The position numbers and the translations under genes were made by a program. Under the pieces are notes generated by a model. It worked only from the letters and a program-made list of their open reading frames with translations. It did no database searches and had not been told where the DNA came from. DNA of 64,000 bases from a bacterium. Its GTDB lineage: Bacteria > Armatimonadota > Abditibacteriia > Abditibacteriales > Abditibacteriaceae. The DNA lies in the NCBI GenBank assembly GCA_004172935.1, contig SDZD01000001.1, positions 186,001-250,000 of the forward strand, in the 5' to 3' direction. This document shows, in pieces, positions 1 through 9,305 of this stretch; within the stretch, counting starts at the first letter, position 1; each line of letters starts with the position of its first letter.

Positions 1-271
1 TTATTGCCATGATGTGAAGTTTGTTGCCCTTGCCGTCGCACACAGGTCTTCAAAAGCACTAAGATTTAAATCAGCGAGTGTGATTCCGTCTCCGGCACGT
101 CTTTGCGGCCCGGAAAACCACGCTAAAGCGGTGGATTGGTCCGATTAAGGGCACTGCATTGCGCTAAAAATGAGAGATTAAAAGTAGTTGTATCCCCAAT
201 CTCAAAGCGAAATGGCAGAACGGCACTTTTTTGGCTCTTTTACCCATCGCTCCTTTCGAGGAAACCCTGTT
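1..271. other. Non-coding leader, possibly structured
   Basis: No start-to-stop reading frame of gene quality is visible. The minus-strand frame from 144 to 1 is open for 47 codons and ends in TAA at 1-3, but it has no ATG, GTG or TTG. Several complementary segments occur on the plus strand: GCCCTT at 26-31 with AAGGGC at 147-152, a GATTTAAATC palindrome near 63-72, and a CCAC/GTGG hairpin around 118-134. They could form a folded leader of the gene at 272, but no known RNA family was recognised. Confidence 0.25.
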
Positions 272-961
272 ATGTTCAAAGACACTCTGGCGGCTGGAGC
301 CGCGCAAATCGAGTCGGCCAAGCACGACGCCGAAAAATCTTTCTCCAAGGCCAAGCACGACGCCGAGAAATCTTTCTCGAAAGCCAAGAAGCAAGCAGCC
401 AAAACCGCCGCCCAGAAAGCGGCTCTGGCAGCGGGCTATATCCCCGCGCTTAAGCCCGAAAAGAAACCCAGCACCCTGACCCGCGTTTTGGGCGATCTGG
501 GCACAGCCATCTGGTTCGGCGGTTCCGTGTTCGGCATCCTGTCGCTCAACCCCTCGGTCGAAGTTCTGGACGACCCCGAAGAGCGTGGCAAAATGGTTGA
601 CGAAGCATGGGCACGCTTCCAACCCTATGGTGCCGCTGGCCTCCTGGTGGCATTCATCGCTCACATCGCGATGCGCCGCCGTCCGCCCCGCAACCAAACC
701 GAGACCTACAAAATCGCTGGCCTTGCCAAAGACTTCTTCATCGTCGGCGCTGGCATCACCTCGATTGCTTCCCTCGCTTTGGGCGAATACGCTGTCGATG
801 ACCACCAGCCCATCGACTCGGCCACCGAAGGCACCGAGGGCACACCAGACGACACCCAAAAGGCCCAGAGCGGCCTTTCTATCGCCTCCATCGCCCAATT
901 GGCGTGCGGTGTCGGCCTCATCATCGCCGGAGCCGTCCTGGCCGGCGAACGCGACAAATAA
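272..961 (+). CDS. Small multi-pass membrane protein with N-terminal tandem repeat
   Basis: A 229-residue protein of unknown function. The ATG at 272 is chosen because a GAGG lies about 10 nt upstream and the N-terminus before it would be unlike a protein start. Residues 1-55 are hydrophilic, Lys/Ala-rich and probably helical, and contain KHDAEKSFSKA twice in tandem, encoded by two near-identical 33-bp units at 317-349 and 350-382. About four hydrophobic segments follow (roughly residues 70-90, 115-132, 150-172 and 200-225), so it is probably an inner-membrane protein with a cytoplasmic helical head. A strong terminator follows directly, so it looks like a single-gene unit. No family was recognised. 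Confidence 0.75.
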   Translation: MFKDTLAAGAAQIESAKHDAEKSFSKAKHDAEKSFSKAKKQAAKTAAQKAALAAGYIPALKPEKKPSTLTRVLGDLGTAIWFGGSVFGILSLNPSVEVLDDPEERGKMVDEAWARFQPYGAAGLLVAFIAHIAMRRRPPRNQTETYKIAGLAKDFFIVGAGITSIASLALGEYAVDDHQPIDSATEGTEGTPDDTQKAQSGLSIASIAQLACGVGLIIAGAVLAGERDK

Positions 962-980
962 TCAATCGCAAAAATCCGAA

Positions 981-1013
981 AAGGGCCGCTCTCAAACGAG
1001 AGCGGCCCTTTTC
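981..1013 (+). terminator. Intrinsic terminator
   Basis: A perfect 13-bp stem (981-993 with 998-1010) closes a 4-nt AAAC loop and ends in a T-run. It sits 20 nt after the stop of the membrane protein and 40 nt before the end of the convergent glycosyltransferase, so it may serve both. Confidence 0.85.
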
Positions 1014-1051
1014 ATATTTTTATCAGTCAGACCGCCTCATTCTTTCATAGC

Positions 1052-2053
1052 CTAAGCTCCCAGTTCCGCCATATCGCTCAACCATGCCTCGACGAGCGGC
1101 ATCTCTTGCGCGGGCACGATGTCTGCCGCCACCAATGCCGCGTAACAGCGGTGCAAATTGTCTCCGCACTGTTTGGGGTCGCTCGACAGCGAGAGTCCAC
1201 TCAAAATTTCGAGGATGCGAACGTTGTTCAAGTAGCCCGGCACTTCATCCTTGAAATCGCGAATCAGCGAATGCTCGTTGCGAATCTGGTACATCGTCGC
1301 CTCGCAAAAGGCGAGGTGCCCGCCCATCGCGTATAAACAGATTTGCGCAATAAACGAACGCCAGATGTCGGTCATGCGGAACGACACAAACGCGGGCAAA
1401 TACATCAACGGATAGGCTTCGGGCCACCAGATGGTGTTCTGCGAGTTGAAAGGGCAGAAAGTGCCCTCCGCTAAAAAGATGCGGTTGGGCGTGAATTTAA
1501 TCTCACCATCGTAAGTGAGGCGAAAGACAGCGTCCACATCGGGGTTATCATTCGCCAAAAACTGCTGAATCGCACACTCGACCGACTCCGACGCTCCAAG
1601 CGGCGAAACCGCCCGCAAGCTTTCATTGATGTACTCCAAAGGAAAGCCACGCGGCCAGATACGTTCACGCGAGAAATGGACGTACACGTTCTCCCAACCC
1701 TGCTTTTGCACGCGCTTCACCGAGATCATTTTTGAAGGGTTCTTCAACCAACCCTCATAGGGCAAGTTGTCGTCATCGGTTTCAGCGATCATCGTTGCCC
1801 CGCCCTTTATCGCCTGCAAATAGCCGATGTTTTTGCGCGCATAATGTCGCGTCGGGCACAGGCGAGGAAAATGAAACGGCAGCGCTTCCTGTGCGGGCAC
1901 ATCCAGGAACTGCGCGCCCGGAAAACTCCAGTCGGCGGGCGTCTTGGTATCCCCAACGATCAATAAATCCCAATCGGGTGCTTCGCGAACGATGTCACGG
2001 ATAGCATCATTGGGGGCATTAATTGTCGTCACGACAATAGCTTTTGAAGACAT
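1052..2053 (-). CDS. STELLO-like (DUF288) glycosyltransferase
   Basis: A 333-residue protein. The N-terminus (KAIVVTTINAP, then LLIVGDTKTP at 31-40) and the acidic motif ETDDDNLP at 91-98, which looks like a metal/nucleotide-sugar binding DxD site, match the STELLO/DUF288 family. That family is known from plant Golgi proteins and from scattered bacterial homologues. The start at 2053 has a good GAGGT ribosome site 7 nt upstream; a start at 2086 would overlap the upstream gene. It follows a GT-B glycosyltransferase with a 23-nt gap, so the two are probably co-transcribed and act on the same surface glycan. The acceptor and sugar are unknown. Confidence 0.72.
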   Translation of the reverse strand: MSSKAIVVTTINAPNDAIRDIVREAPDWDLLIVGDTKTPADWSFPGAQFLDVPAQEALPFHFPRLCPTRHYARKNIGYLQAIKGGATMIAETDDDNLPYEGWLKNPSKMISVKRVQKQGWENVYVHFSRERIWPRGFPLEYINESLRAVSPLGASESVECAIQQFLANDNPDVDAVFRLTYDGEIKFTPNRIFLAEGTFCPFNSQNTIWWPEAYPLMYLPAFVSFRMTDIWRSFIAQICLYAMGGHLAFCEATMYQIRNEHSLIRDFKDEVPGYLNNVRILEILSGLSLSSDPKQCGDNLHRCYAALVAADIVPAQEMPLVEAWLSDMAELGA

Positions 2054-2076
2054 CGTTACCTCAGTTTGCCGTATCC

Positions 2077-3183
2077 CTACGCCCATACCGCCTCAGCGAT
2101 GAGGCGCGCGCTCCTCTCCCAACTAAAATGCTCCAAACAGTAGCGCTGCCCCTCGGCTCCCATCGTTTTCAATCGCGCCGGGTTCGATAGCGCATCGACC
2201 AACGTTTTGGCAACAGATTCAGGCGTGGCTTCGGGTGCCGCAAAGCCATAGCGCCCGTCCCCGCTCAGTTCGGGAAACGAAGCGCGATCTAGTCCTAAAA
2301 TCGGCGTTTTGGTCGCCAATGCCTCGGCATACACCAAACCCCACGGTTCACAAAGCGCGGGCATGGCATACAGCGGCGCCTCATCGAACAAGCGCTGCAA
2401 CTCATCCCACGGTAAGTCGCTCAACACCTTCACGCCCTCGGCTCCCTCAGCAAACGAGCGAAATTCATCGGGCGATACCAGAGTCAATTCGATTGCCGGG
2501 TCGGTGCGCCGCGCGATCTGAATGGCCTCAATCAGCAATGGGCCGCCCTTATCGTGGAAACGCTGTTTGGCGACCATCAGAACCTGCTTCGAATCATACG
2601 ACTTCTCACCCTCCAAAACTTTGATGCCGCCGCGCCCAGTCCCCACCACATGGATTTTGTCGGCTGGGAAGTGGTAATGCTCACGCAAAGAGCGTGCGAC
2701 ATGCTCGCCAATCGGAAAAGCGATGTCGGTCGCTTCAACCGCCTCATTCTCAAGCAACTCTGCGCTAAGTGCCTGCTTCGGCGTGTAACGAGTTGTCCGC
2801 TGCGAGTGAAGGGCCTGCCAGAAATCATGCAGCGAGTCGGCCAGCAGGAATTGGCGCGCTTTGCATTCAGCCGATGTGGGAATCACCGTCACGCTGCTCA
2901 TGTGCAAAATACCCGCGCAATTCTGCGGCAATGAAGTCGCAAGTTCCGCACATTTGGCCCGTGCCAAACGGCGCCGCGTGTATCCGATTTCAAATCCACG
3001 AGCGCGATCTAACGCATAAGACGCCCCCAACATAGCGCGTGAGGCACGACAATCCAGCGCTATAACTTCGATAGCGAGTCCGCGCAAAGCGGTTGCAATA
3101 TTTTTGGGGGTTCCTGACCACGTCGCACCGTCGAGAGGGTCGCCCCACGCCGCCAGCGCGAGGCTTCGAGACGAACTACTCAT
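2077..3183 (-). CDS. Family 4-type (GT-B) glycosyltransferase
   Basis: About 368 residues. The C-terminal half has the retaining GT-B pattern: LMVAKQRFHDKGG (sugar-nucleotide domain start), LSDLPWDELQRLF, and the E-x7-E signature EPWGLVYAE followed by ATKTPILG. These residues bind the nucleotide-sugar donor. The ATG at 3183 is used; a TTG 15 nt further upstream is possible, and neither has a clear ribosome site. It is the first gene of a two-gene unit with the STELLO-like transferase. A soluble or peripheral cytoplasmic enzyme of cell-surface polysaccharide synthesis is inferred; the substrate cannot be told from sequence. Confidence 0.8.
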   Translation of the reverse strand: MSSSSRSLALAAWGDPLDGATWSGTPKNIATALRGLAIEVIALDCRASRAMLGASYALDRARGFEIGYTRRRLARAKCAELATSLPQNCAGILHMSSVTVIPTSAECKARQFLLADSLHDFWQALHSQRTTRYTPKQALSAELLENEAVEATDIAFPIGEHVARSLREHYHFPADKIHVVGTGRGGIKVLEGEKSYDSKQVLMVAKQRFHDKGGPLLIEAIQIARRTDPAIELTLVSPDEFRSFAEGAEGVKVLSDLPWDELQRLFDEAPLYAMPALCEPWGLVYAEALATKTPILGLDRASFPELSGDGRYGFAAPEATPESVAKTLVDALSNPARLKTMGAEGQRYCLEHFSWERSARLIAEAVWA

Positions 3184-3807
3184 AGAAATAGGAGCCAAGT
3201 GTAGCTTTCCGGCATTCTCCTCAAAGGTGGGCGGTCACGCCCCACTCCCCTTCAGTTGCGGACCTTCGCCTTCACCGTATCCCCCAAGCGCCTCTTAATT
3301 CAGCAAAGGCTTATCCAACTTAGGCAATTTTGATGATATATTTTCATCCGCTGCTCAAAGTCACCCCATTGAGTGGAAAACCCTGTGTAGCCGACATCTG
3401 TCACCCACCCCAAAATACAATCAGATGCTCTCGCGCAGCCCCCACGGTCACTCTTATGTGACTGTAATCACTTGAGAAAAATTAATTTTTTGAAAGCCCG
3501 ATTTCGCCTGATTGTGGGGCTGTTTTTGCTCAAAATATTATTCTACATAGAAATTCTAATATGTACGAAGGTGAAACTGTGGCAAGTCTAAGCCGCTTTT
3601 TCGCTTTCTGTAGCGATGTGTTAATGATGGGGTTCTAGAATGGATAGTGTTCTTGGAAAGACAGATTCTTTCTTCGCCCCTGGGCAGAGAAGGGAGATGG
3701 CTTAACCAACCGGTTGCCGGACTCATTTTGCGATAGCAAGATGACGTTACCCTCTCTAATCCCCCCTCGTCACCCCTTCGCATACCCTCAACAACCTCAG
3801 GTGTACC
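3184..3807. other. Intergenic region, 624 bp
   Basis: Divergent spacer between the glycosyltransferase pair (minus) and the small gene at 3808 (plus). It contains AT-rich tracts around 3330-3360 and 3470-3560 and a GTCAC/GTGAC inverted repeat near 3445-3462. No gene, RNA or repeat was recognised. A 75-codon minus-strand frame at 3556-3783 is judged spurious. Confidence 0.5.
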
Positions 3808-4152
3808 ATGCTTCGTTGGTTCTTTGATGCGAAAGACGCATCACCTCTCGAAATTCTTTCCACAATGCCAATGGAAACGTTTTCACATGACTTCGAGGAA
3901 ACGCCGCGCGACCCATTGAACGTTCCAGAACGTCCCCCCGTTGGCGACGGGACCGAGGCCAGCGAGGCAGTGTTACGCTGGCGCCGTGTCGTTCTCAATC
4001 TCAGCGACGAATTCTCAAGGGCAGCCCAACGCCACCCCCACCTCGCCCCCATCTTCATGGAGGCAATGGGCAATCTGCTCGAACAACTGCTGCTTTTTGG
4101 CCGAGAGGAAGATGTTATCGCCCTCGACGACTGGCTGAACTTCCGCCCCTGA
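3808..4152 (+). CDS. Hypothetical small protein
   Basis: A 114-residue soluble, acidic protein with no signal peptide or membrane segment. The ATG has an AGGTG ribosome site just upstream. The N-terminal 55 residues are Pro/Glu/Thr-rich and probably flexible. The C-terminal half (VLRWRRVVLNLSDEFSRAA, then PIFMEAMGNLLEQLLLFG) looks like two or three amphipathic helices. It is followed by a shared bidirectional terminator. The clean start, stop and terminator favour a real gene, but no family was recognised. Confidence 0.6.
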   Translation: MLRWFFDAKDASPLEILSTMPMETFSHDFEETPRDPLNVPERPPVGDGTEASEAVLRWRRVVLNLSDEFSRAAQRHPHLAPIFMEAMGNLLEQLLLFGREEDVIALDDWLNFRP

Positions 4153-4160
4153 CCAACAAC

Positions 4161-4190
4161 AAAAGCGAGCGCCATTTGGCGCTCGCTTTT
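4161..4190. terminator. Bidirectional intrinsic terminator
   Basis: A perfect 13-bp stem (4161-4173 with 4178-4190) with an ATTT loop and A/T tracts on both flanks. It separates the plus-strand small gene from the end of the convergent argH. Confidence 0.9.
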
Positions 4191-4196
4191 GCATTT

Positions 4197-5600
4197 TCAG
4201 ATCGCCAAAAGTGCGCGCGCCTCTTCCAACTGTTCGCGTACCCGCACAGGAGCGGTGCCACCTTCGCTTTGTCGTCCAGCGACGCTGCCCTCCACGCGCA
4301 CAGCCTCCAAAACGCCCTCATCGAAGCGGGCGTCGAGTTCCCGCCATTCGTCCATGCTCAAATCCCATAGTTCGCGGCTGCTGTTCTCGCACAAGCGTAC
4401 TGCCAAACCGGTAATTTCGTGTGCCTCGCGAAACGGAATACCGCGACGCACCAGATAGTCGGCGACATCAGTAGCCGTCGCAAAGCCTCCGCCCGCCACA
4501 GAAAGCATCTTCTCGGCGTTGAACTTCGCTGTATCAATCACACCACGCGAAATCTGAAGGCTGGCGATCACCGTGTCGAATGCATCGAACAGCGGCTCTT
4601 TGTCTTCCTGTAAGTCGCGGTTATAGGTCAACGGAAGCCCCTTCACCAGCGACCACAGCGCCGAGAAATCGCCGAACACGCGCGCCGCTTTGCCGCGCAC
4701 TAATTCCATCGAATCGGGGTTACGTTTTTGCGGCATGATGCTCGAACCCGTCGAAAAACGGTCGGCCAGTCGCACGAATCCCCATTCCGGCGCGCTCCAC
4801 AACACTAGTTCCTCGCCCAGCCGCGAAAGGTGCAGAGCAACGATGCTCAGCGCCGAAGTGGTTTCCAGCAGGTGATCACGGTCGGCCACAGTATCGAGCG
4901 AGTTGCGCGAAACACGCGCGAATCCGAGCGTCTTCGCCACCCGTTGACGGTCGATAGGGAACGTCGTACCAGCCAGAGCCGCTGCGCCCAGAGGCAACAC
5001 ATCAGCGCGCTTGAAGCACTCCTCCAGCCGCTCAAAGTCGCGTTGCAACATCCAGAAGTAAGCCAGCAAATGGTGGCTCAAAAGCACCGGTTGCGCGCGC
5101 TGAAGATGCGTATACCCCGGCAAAATCGCGTCGAAATGCTCATCGGCCCGCGCCACCAACGCGGTTTGCAATGCGCGGATTTCCAACTGTGCCAGACGCA
5201 GCGCATCCTTCAAATAAAGCCGCACATCGAGCGCGATCTGGTCATTACGCGAACGCGCCGTGTGCAATTTGCCCGCGACTGGCCCAATCTTCTGCGTCAA
5301 CTCGCGCTCTACGAACGAATGAATGTCCTCATCATCAACTCCATGAAAACCGAGTTCCCCGCTTTCGAGGCGCCCTTCGAGTTCTCGCAACCCCTCTGCA
5401 ATGGTATTCGCATCTTCTGGGGGAATGATTTCCTGAGCGCCCAGCATTTCGACATGGGCCAATGAACCACGAATATCATAGCGCCACAAACGGCTATCAA
5501 CGGGCAACGACGAAGAGAATTGCAACATTGCCGCATCAGGCGCGGACTCGAAACGACCGCTCCAAAGCGGCTTCACATGAGAATCGGACACGAATTTCAT
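4197..5600 (-). CDS. argH: Argininosuccinate lyase
   Basis: A 467-residue cytoplasmic enzyme that splits argininosuccinate into arginine and fumarate, the last step of arginine synthesis. Length and motifs are typical of the fumarase/ASL superfamily: TARSRND at 114-120, GYTHLQRAQP at 162-171 and the signature GSSIMPQKRNPD at 285-296, which holds the catalytic serine loop. The start (KFVSDSHVKPLWSGRF) matches family N-termini. No other arg genes adjoin it; it appears monocistronic, ending at the bidirectional terminator. No missing key residue was seen. Confidence 0.97.
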   Translation of the reverse strand: MKFVSDSHVKPLWSGRFESAPDAAMLQFSSSLPVDSRLWRYDIRGSLAHVEMLGAQEIIPPEDANTIAEGLRELEGRLESGELGFHGVDDEDIHSFVERELTQKIGPVAGKLHTARSRNDQIALDVRLYLKDALRLAQLEIRALQTALVARADEHFDAILPGYTHLQRAQPVLLSHHLLAYFWMLQRDFERLEECFKRADVLPLGAAALAGTTFPIDRQRVAKTLGFARVSRNSLDTVADRDHLLETTSALSIVALHLSRLGEELVLWSAPEWGFVRLADRFSTGSSIMPQKRNPDSMELVRGKAARVFGDFSALWSLVKGLPLTYNRDLQEDKEPLFDAFDTVIASLQISRGVIDTAKFNAEKMLSVAGGGFATATDVADYLVRRGIPFREAHEITGLAVRLCENSSRELWDLSMDEWRELDARFDEGVLEAVRVEGSVAGRQSEGGTAPVRVREQLEEARALLAI

Positions 5601-5723
5601 TATAAACGCCGCTCACAACTCGCCTCGACTAAATAGCCCTCAAAAAGTCACCCTCTTCGGTCAAAAGCGCCCCTCAATAATGGTATACCAAGGGCCACTT
5701 TACCCATATTTGTTCCTCATTTC

Positions 5724-8294
5724 GTGAAAAAACTTATCGCGCTCGTTGCCCTTGGCCTCACGCTTTTGCCCGCTACCACAGCGAAAGCCGCTCCCGATTC
5801 TGCCCTCTACCTCGACGCGACTCAGCCCCTCGACAAACGGGTAAGCGACCTGATTTCGCAGCTCACCCTCGAAGAAAAAGCCACCCTACTCGACCACCGA
5901 GGCCCCACAGTCGAGCGCTTCAACATCCGCTCCGACCAATGGAACCAATGCCTCAACGGCGTGCAATGGGATCGCCCCACCACGCTTTTCCCTGTCTGCG
6001 TGGCAATGGCCGCAACTTGGAACACCGATTTAGTGCAACGCGAAATCGCCACCGTCCTCTCCGACGAAGCGCGCGCCATCTATAACGGCTGGCACCTCAA
6101 CCCCAACGTCCCAGGCGAGCATAAAGGTCTCATCTATCGCGCCCCGGTCATCAACATCGAGCGTAACCCCTATTGGGGCCGCAACCACGAAGCGTGGGGC
6201 GAAGACCCGTTTCTCACGGGCCGCATGGCCGTCGCCTATGTGCGCGGCTTGCAGGGCGATAACCCGCGCTATTTGAAGATCGCCGCCACCCTCAAGCATT
6301 TCGCGGTCAATAACGTCGAAACCGACCGCACCAAGCTCAACGCCGATGTCTCCGAGCGAATGCTGCACGAGTATTGGTTGCCGCATTTCCGCGATGCCGT
6401 CGTCGAAGGCAAAGCCCAATCACTGATGGCGAGCTACAACGCCATCAACGGCACCCCGAACAACATCAACCATTGGCTTCTCACCGAACTGCTCAAAAAC
6501 CAGTGGGGGCACGAGGGTTTCGTCGTCTCCGACCTCGGCGGCGTCAACACTATGGTTAACGGGCACGAAGCCGGAAAAATGACCTACGTGGACGCCGTCG
6601 CCAAATCGCTCATGGCGGGCTGCGACTTCTCGGACCGAGAGTTTCGCGAGAACATCCCCGCCGCCGTTCGCGAAGGAAAACTCAGTGAAGCGCGCCTCAA
6701 CGACGCCCTGACCCGCGTACTGCGCGTGCGCTTTCGCCTCGGCGAGTTCGACGCCTTCAACAGCGTCCCCTACAGCAAAATCTCACCGTCAGTCATCAAT
6801 AGCCCCGCACACCGCGCCATCGCCCTCAAAGCCGCCCAGCAATCCATCGTGTTGTTGCAAAACCGCTCACGCCTTCTCCCTCTCGATAAAACCAAACTCA
6901 AGCGCATCGCCGTCATCGGGCCACTAGCCGACCAGCTCGTCACCAACAACTACAATGGTCGAACCCCCCAAACCATCACAGCGCTTCAGGGCCTCAAAGA
7001 CCGAGCTGCCCCCGGCACCGAAATCACCTACTCGCGCGGTTGCGATGTGCTTGCTGGCACCACAATCCGCACCCAGATAGATCAGGAAACAGGCTTCAGC
7101 GCGGGCCGTAGCATAAAATTGGAGGCCGACGCTCAAGGCCAATACATCCAATTCGCTGTCAACGTCCCCACTCCTGGCAGCTACGAAATCAAGCTCCAAT
7201 TCAAGACGTTCCCGCAGCGCGGTCTCTATCGTCTCACCGTTGACGGCGCCAATCAAGGCCAACCCGTTGACTTATTCGGCGCCACAGCCACCTATGGCCA
7301 AATCGCCAATTTCGGCACCAAAACCTTCGCGACTGCAGGAACAAAGCAGTTCCGCTTCACAGCTGTCGGTAAGAACGCCGCCAGCGACTCCTACGCAGGG
7401 CACTTCGACAAACTTATTCTCAGCGGCCCCATCGAACTCAATCTCGAAGCCGAAACCCTCCGTTTCATCACAGGTGGCAGCAGCGAAGAAAATTCCATCG
7501 CTCAGGCGGTAGCCGCAGCGCGCACTGCCGATGTCGCACTCGTCTTTGTCGGCACCAATGCCAGCGTCGAGCAGGAAGGACGCGACCGCAAAACCCTCGG
7601 CCTCACTGGTAATCAAGAGAAATTGGTGTCCGCTGTCCTGGCCGCTAACCCGCGCACCGTCGTAGTCCAGATGAGCGCCGGGCCATTAACAGTCCCCGCC
7701 CTCAAAACAGTGCCCGCTATGTTGCAAGCGTGGTGGCCCGGCGAAGAAGGCGGTCACGCCATCGCCGACGTGCTGTTTGGCGCCGTTAACCCCGCTGGTC
7801 GCCTGCCACACACCGTCTACGCCTCGGAAACTCAAGTCCCCTCCCAAAACGAATACGACGTGACCAAGGGCTACACCTACATGTACCTCAATGGCGCCCC
7901 ACTTTTCCCCTTCGGGCACGGCCTCAGCTACACGCAGTTCAAATACTCGAACCTGAAGGTGCAAGCTAGGCGTGTGCCCGCCAATGGCAAAATAACCATC
8001 AGCGTCGATGTCCAAAACACCGGAGCGCGCTCCGGCGACGAGGTTGTGCAGCTCTACGTCCACCAGCTCCGCAGCAGCGTCAAACGCCCGGCCAAGGAAC
8101 TGCGCGGCTTCGACCGCATCAGCCTGCAAGCGGGCGCCAAGAAAACAGTGACTCTGACCTTACCCGCAGAAAAACTGGCCTTCTGGGACGAAAAAACTCA
8201 CGGCTTCAAAGTCGAACCCGGCGCCTTTGATGTCATGGTCGGCGCCTCATCCGCCGACATCCGCGCCACAACCCGCATCACAGTCACCCAATAG
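5724..8294 (+). CDS. Secreted glycoside hydrolase family 3 (beta-glucosidase/xylosidase type)
   Basis: An 856-residue exported enzyme starting at GTG. A signal peptide (about 1-22, cleaved near AKAA) precedes the GH3 TIM barrel with RNPYWGRNHEAWGEDP at 147-162, the substrate-binding KHF at 191-193 and the catalytic nucleophile Asp270 in VVSDLGG. The GH3 C-terminal alpha/beta domain follows, interrupted at about 445-570 by a beta-sandwich insertion resembling a PA14 or carbohydrate-binding module. A fibronectin III-like domain ends the protein (about 765-850). It would trim beta-linked plant or microbial glycans outside the cytoplasm; the exact sugar is not predictable. Only 5 bp separate its stop from the convergent DUF4126 gene. 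Confidence 0.93.
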   Translation: MKKLIALVALGLTLLPATTAKAAPDSALYLDATQPLDKRVSDLISQLTLEEKATLLDHRGPTVERFNIRSDQWNQCLNGVQWDRPTTLFPVCVAMAATWNTDLVQREIATVLSDEARAIYNGWHLNPNVPGEHKGLIYRAPVINIERNPYWGRNHEAWGEDPFLTGRMAVAYVRGLQGDNPRYLKIAATLKHFAVNNVETDRTKLNADVSERMLHEYWLPHFRDAVVEGKAQSLMASYNAINGTPNNINHWLLTELLKNQWGHEGFVVSDLGGVNTMVNGHEAGKMTYVDAVAKSLMAGCDFSDREFRENIPAAVREGKLSEARLNDALTRVLRVRFRLGEFDAFNSVPYSKISPSVINSPAHRAIALKAAQQSIVLLQNRSRLLPLDKTKLKRIAVIGPLADQLVTNNYNGRTPQTITALQGLKDRAAPGTEITYSRGCDVLAGTTIRTQIDQETGFSAGRSIKLEADAQGQYIQFAVNVPTPGSYEIKLQFKTFPQRGLYRLTVDGANQGQPVDLFGATATYGQIANFGTKTFATAGTKQFRFTAVGKNAASDSYAGHFDKLILSGPIELNLEAETLRFITGGSSEENSIAQAVAAARTADVALVFVGTNASVEQEGRDRKTLGLTGNQEKLVSAVLAANPRTVVVQMSAGPLTVPALKTVPAMLQAWWPGEEGGHAIADVLFGAVNPAGRLPHTVYASETQVPSQNEYDVTKGYTYMYLNGAPLFPFGHGLSYTQFKYSNLKVQARRVPANGKITISVDVQNTGARSGDEVVQLYVHQLRSSVKRPAKELRGFDRISLQAGAKKTVTLTLPAEKLAFWDEKTHGFKVEPGAFDVMVGASSADIRATTRITVTQ

Positions 8295-8299
8295 AAGAT

Positions 8300-8977
8300 T
8301 TACCCTGCCGTGGCCCGTTTCTGGCGACGCCGACGCCGTTTCTTCGGGCCACGGTCACGAATCGAGCGATAGATTTTCCACACGAACCATACAGCCACTG
8401 CCAGTAACAACGGCACAAGCGCGGGAACGAAGAAGGCGGCAACGATTGTCGCCAACACCACGATGTCTTCCAAAACCGACACAAACGGATTCGCCATTCC
8501 AAAGGTGCTGGCAGTCGAGGCGCCGCGCGCCCCGGCTTTGGCGCCATGCACTCCCAGAGCCAATGGCGCCCCTAGAATCAGTCCGAGCAAAGCTCCCGTC
8601 GTCGGGTCGCTACCATTGAGGACTGCGCCCGCTACCAACGCTCCCGCAGCGGGGCGCACAACGGTACCAACGGTATCGAGAGCATGGTCAACCACCGGGA
8701 TTTTATCACCCGCAATTTCGACCACCGTAGCGATAGCCAGCGCTGCCAGCGCCAAATCAGAAGCAAGCCACGCGAAAGTTCCCGTGGGTTGTATGCCAAA
8801 AACGTGGAGCCGGAACGCCGCCGCCAGCGCGAACAGCGGCAAAAACGCACGCAAACCACTCGAAGCCGATAAGCCAATACCAAGCAGCAAAGCGGGCAAA
8901 AAAGTCCATTGCTGTGCGAGGGGAGCCAGCTGTGTAATCCAGACAGTCCAATCAGTGGGTGCAGGTGTAGGGTGCAT
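8300..8977 (-). CDS. DUF4126 family membrane protein
   Basis: A 225-residue multi-pass membrane protein. The segment LLLGIGLSASSGLRAFLPLFALAA and the following helices, with the GxxxG-rich central repeat (AAGALVAGAVLNG, then TGALLGLILGAP), match DUF4126, a bacterial membrane family of unknown function. Five or six hydrophobic helices are visible and the tail is very basic (KKRRRRRQKR), consistent with a cytoplasmic C-terminus. The ATG at 8977 follows an in-frame TTG at 8980. It ends 5 bp from the convergent GH3 gene. Confidence 0.82.
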   Translation of the reverse strand: MHPTPAPTDWTVWITQLAPLAQQWTFLPALLLGIGLSASSGLRAFLPLFALAAAFRLHVFGIQPTGTFAWLASDLALAALAIATVVEIAGDKIPVVDHALDTVGTVVRPAAGALVAGAVLNGSDPTTGALLGLILGAPLALGVHGAKAGARGASTASTFGMANPFVSVLEDIVVLATIVAAFFVPALVPLLLAVAVWFVWKIYRSIRDRGPKKRRRRRQKRATAG

Positions 8978-9305
8978 CAAAAGTCGAAACCAGCTTACAG
9001 ACGACGTTCTCGAAAAAATAGCTCAATATCTTTGCGGCACTAGAACCTATCCAAATCGCAGTCCGAAATTTTATTCTTGAGAATCCTCCCACCATTCAGC
9101 GAGCGTAACGCCCCACGAAATTCCGCATATTGGAAATTGGTCCTCTACCTTCCCATATTCACCACTATTACTCATCAAAACTCAGAAATGCGACGCAATT
9201 ATTCCTAATTGCAAGAGACCAGAAACCTACCGTTGACATAGAATTAACCCTCTTTTCGCGATAATCGGCTACACCTTAAAGGAGATGAGGCGAGTTTCGA
9301 GCTAA
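8978..9305. other. Intergenic divergent promoter region
   Basis: A 328-bp spacer between divergent genes. A TTGACA at 9233-9238 is followed by ATAAT only after 22 nt, too far for a standard promoter. AAAGGAG at 9278-9284 lies 21 nt from the ATG at 9306, further than usual. Nothing else was recognised. Confidence 0.4.

Noticed and set aside
1..144. Open minus-strand frame at the left edge, possible gene end
   Set aside because: It is bounded by a stop at 145-147 and lacks any start codon, so it cannot be a gene within this window unless frameshifted.
164..898. 244-codon minus-strand frame opposite the first membrane protein
   Set aside because: The plus-strand frame has a ribosome site, membrane helices and a matching terminator; the antisense product is Gly/Val-rich and resembles no protein.
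3556..3783. 75-codon minus-strand frame in the 3.2-3.8 kb spacer
   Set aside because: No ribosome site, atypical Arg/Ser-rich composition and no neighbour support.
9233..9265. TTGACA and ATAAT as a promoter for the ACT protein
   Set aside because: The distance between the two boxes is about 21-22 nt, outside the usual 16-19 nt.
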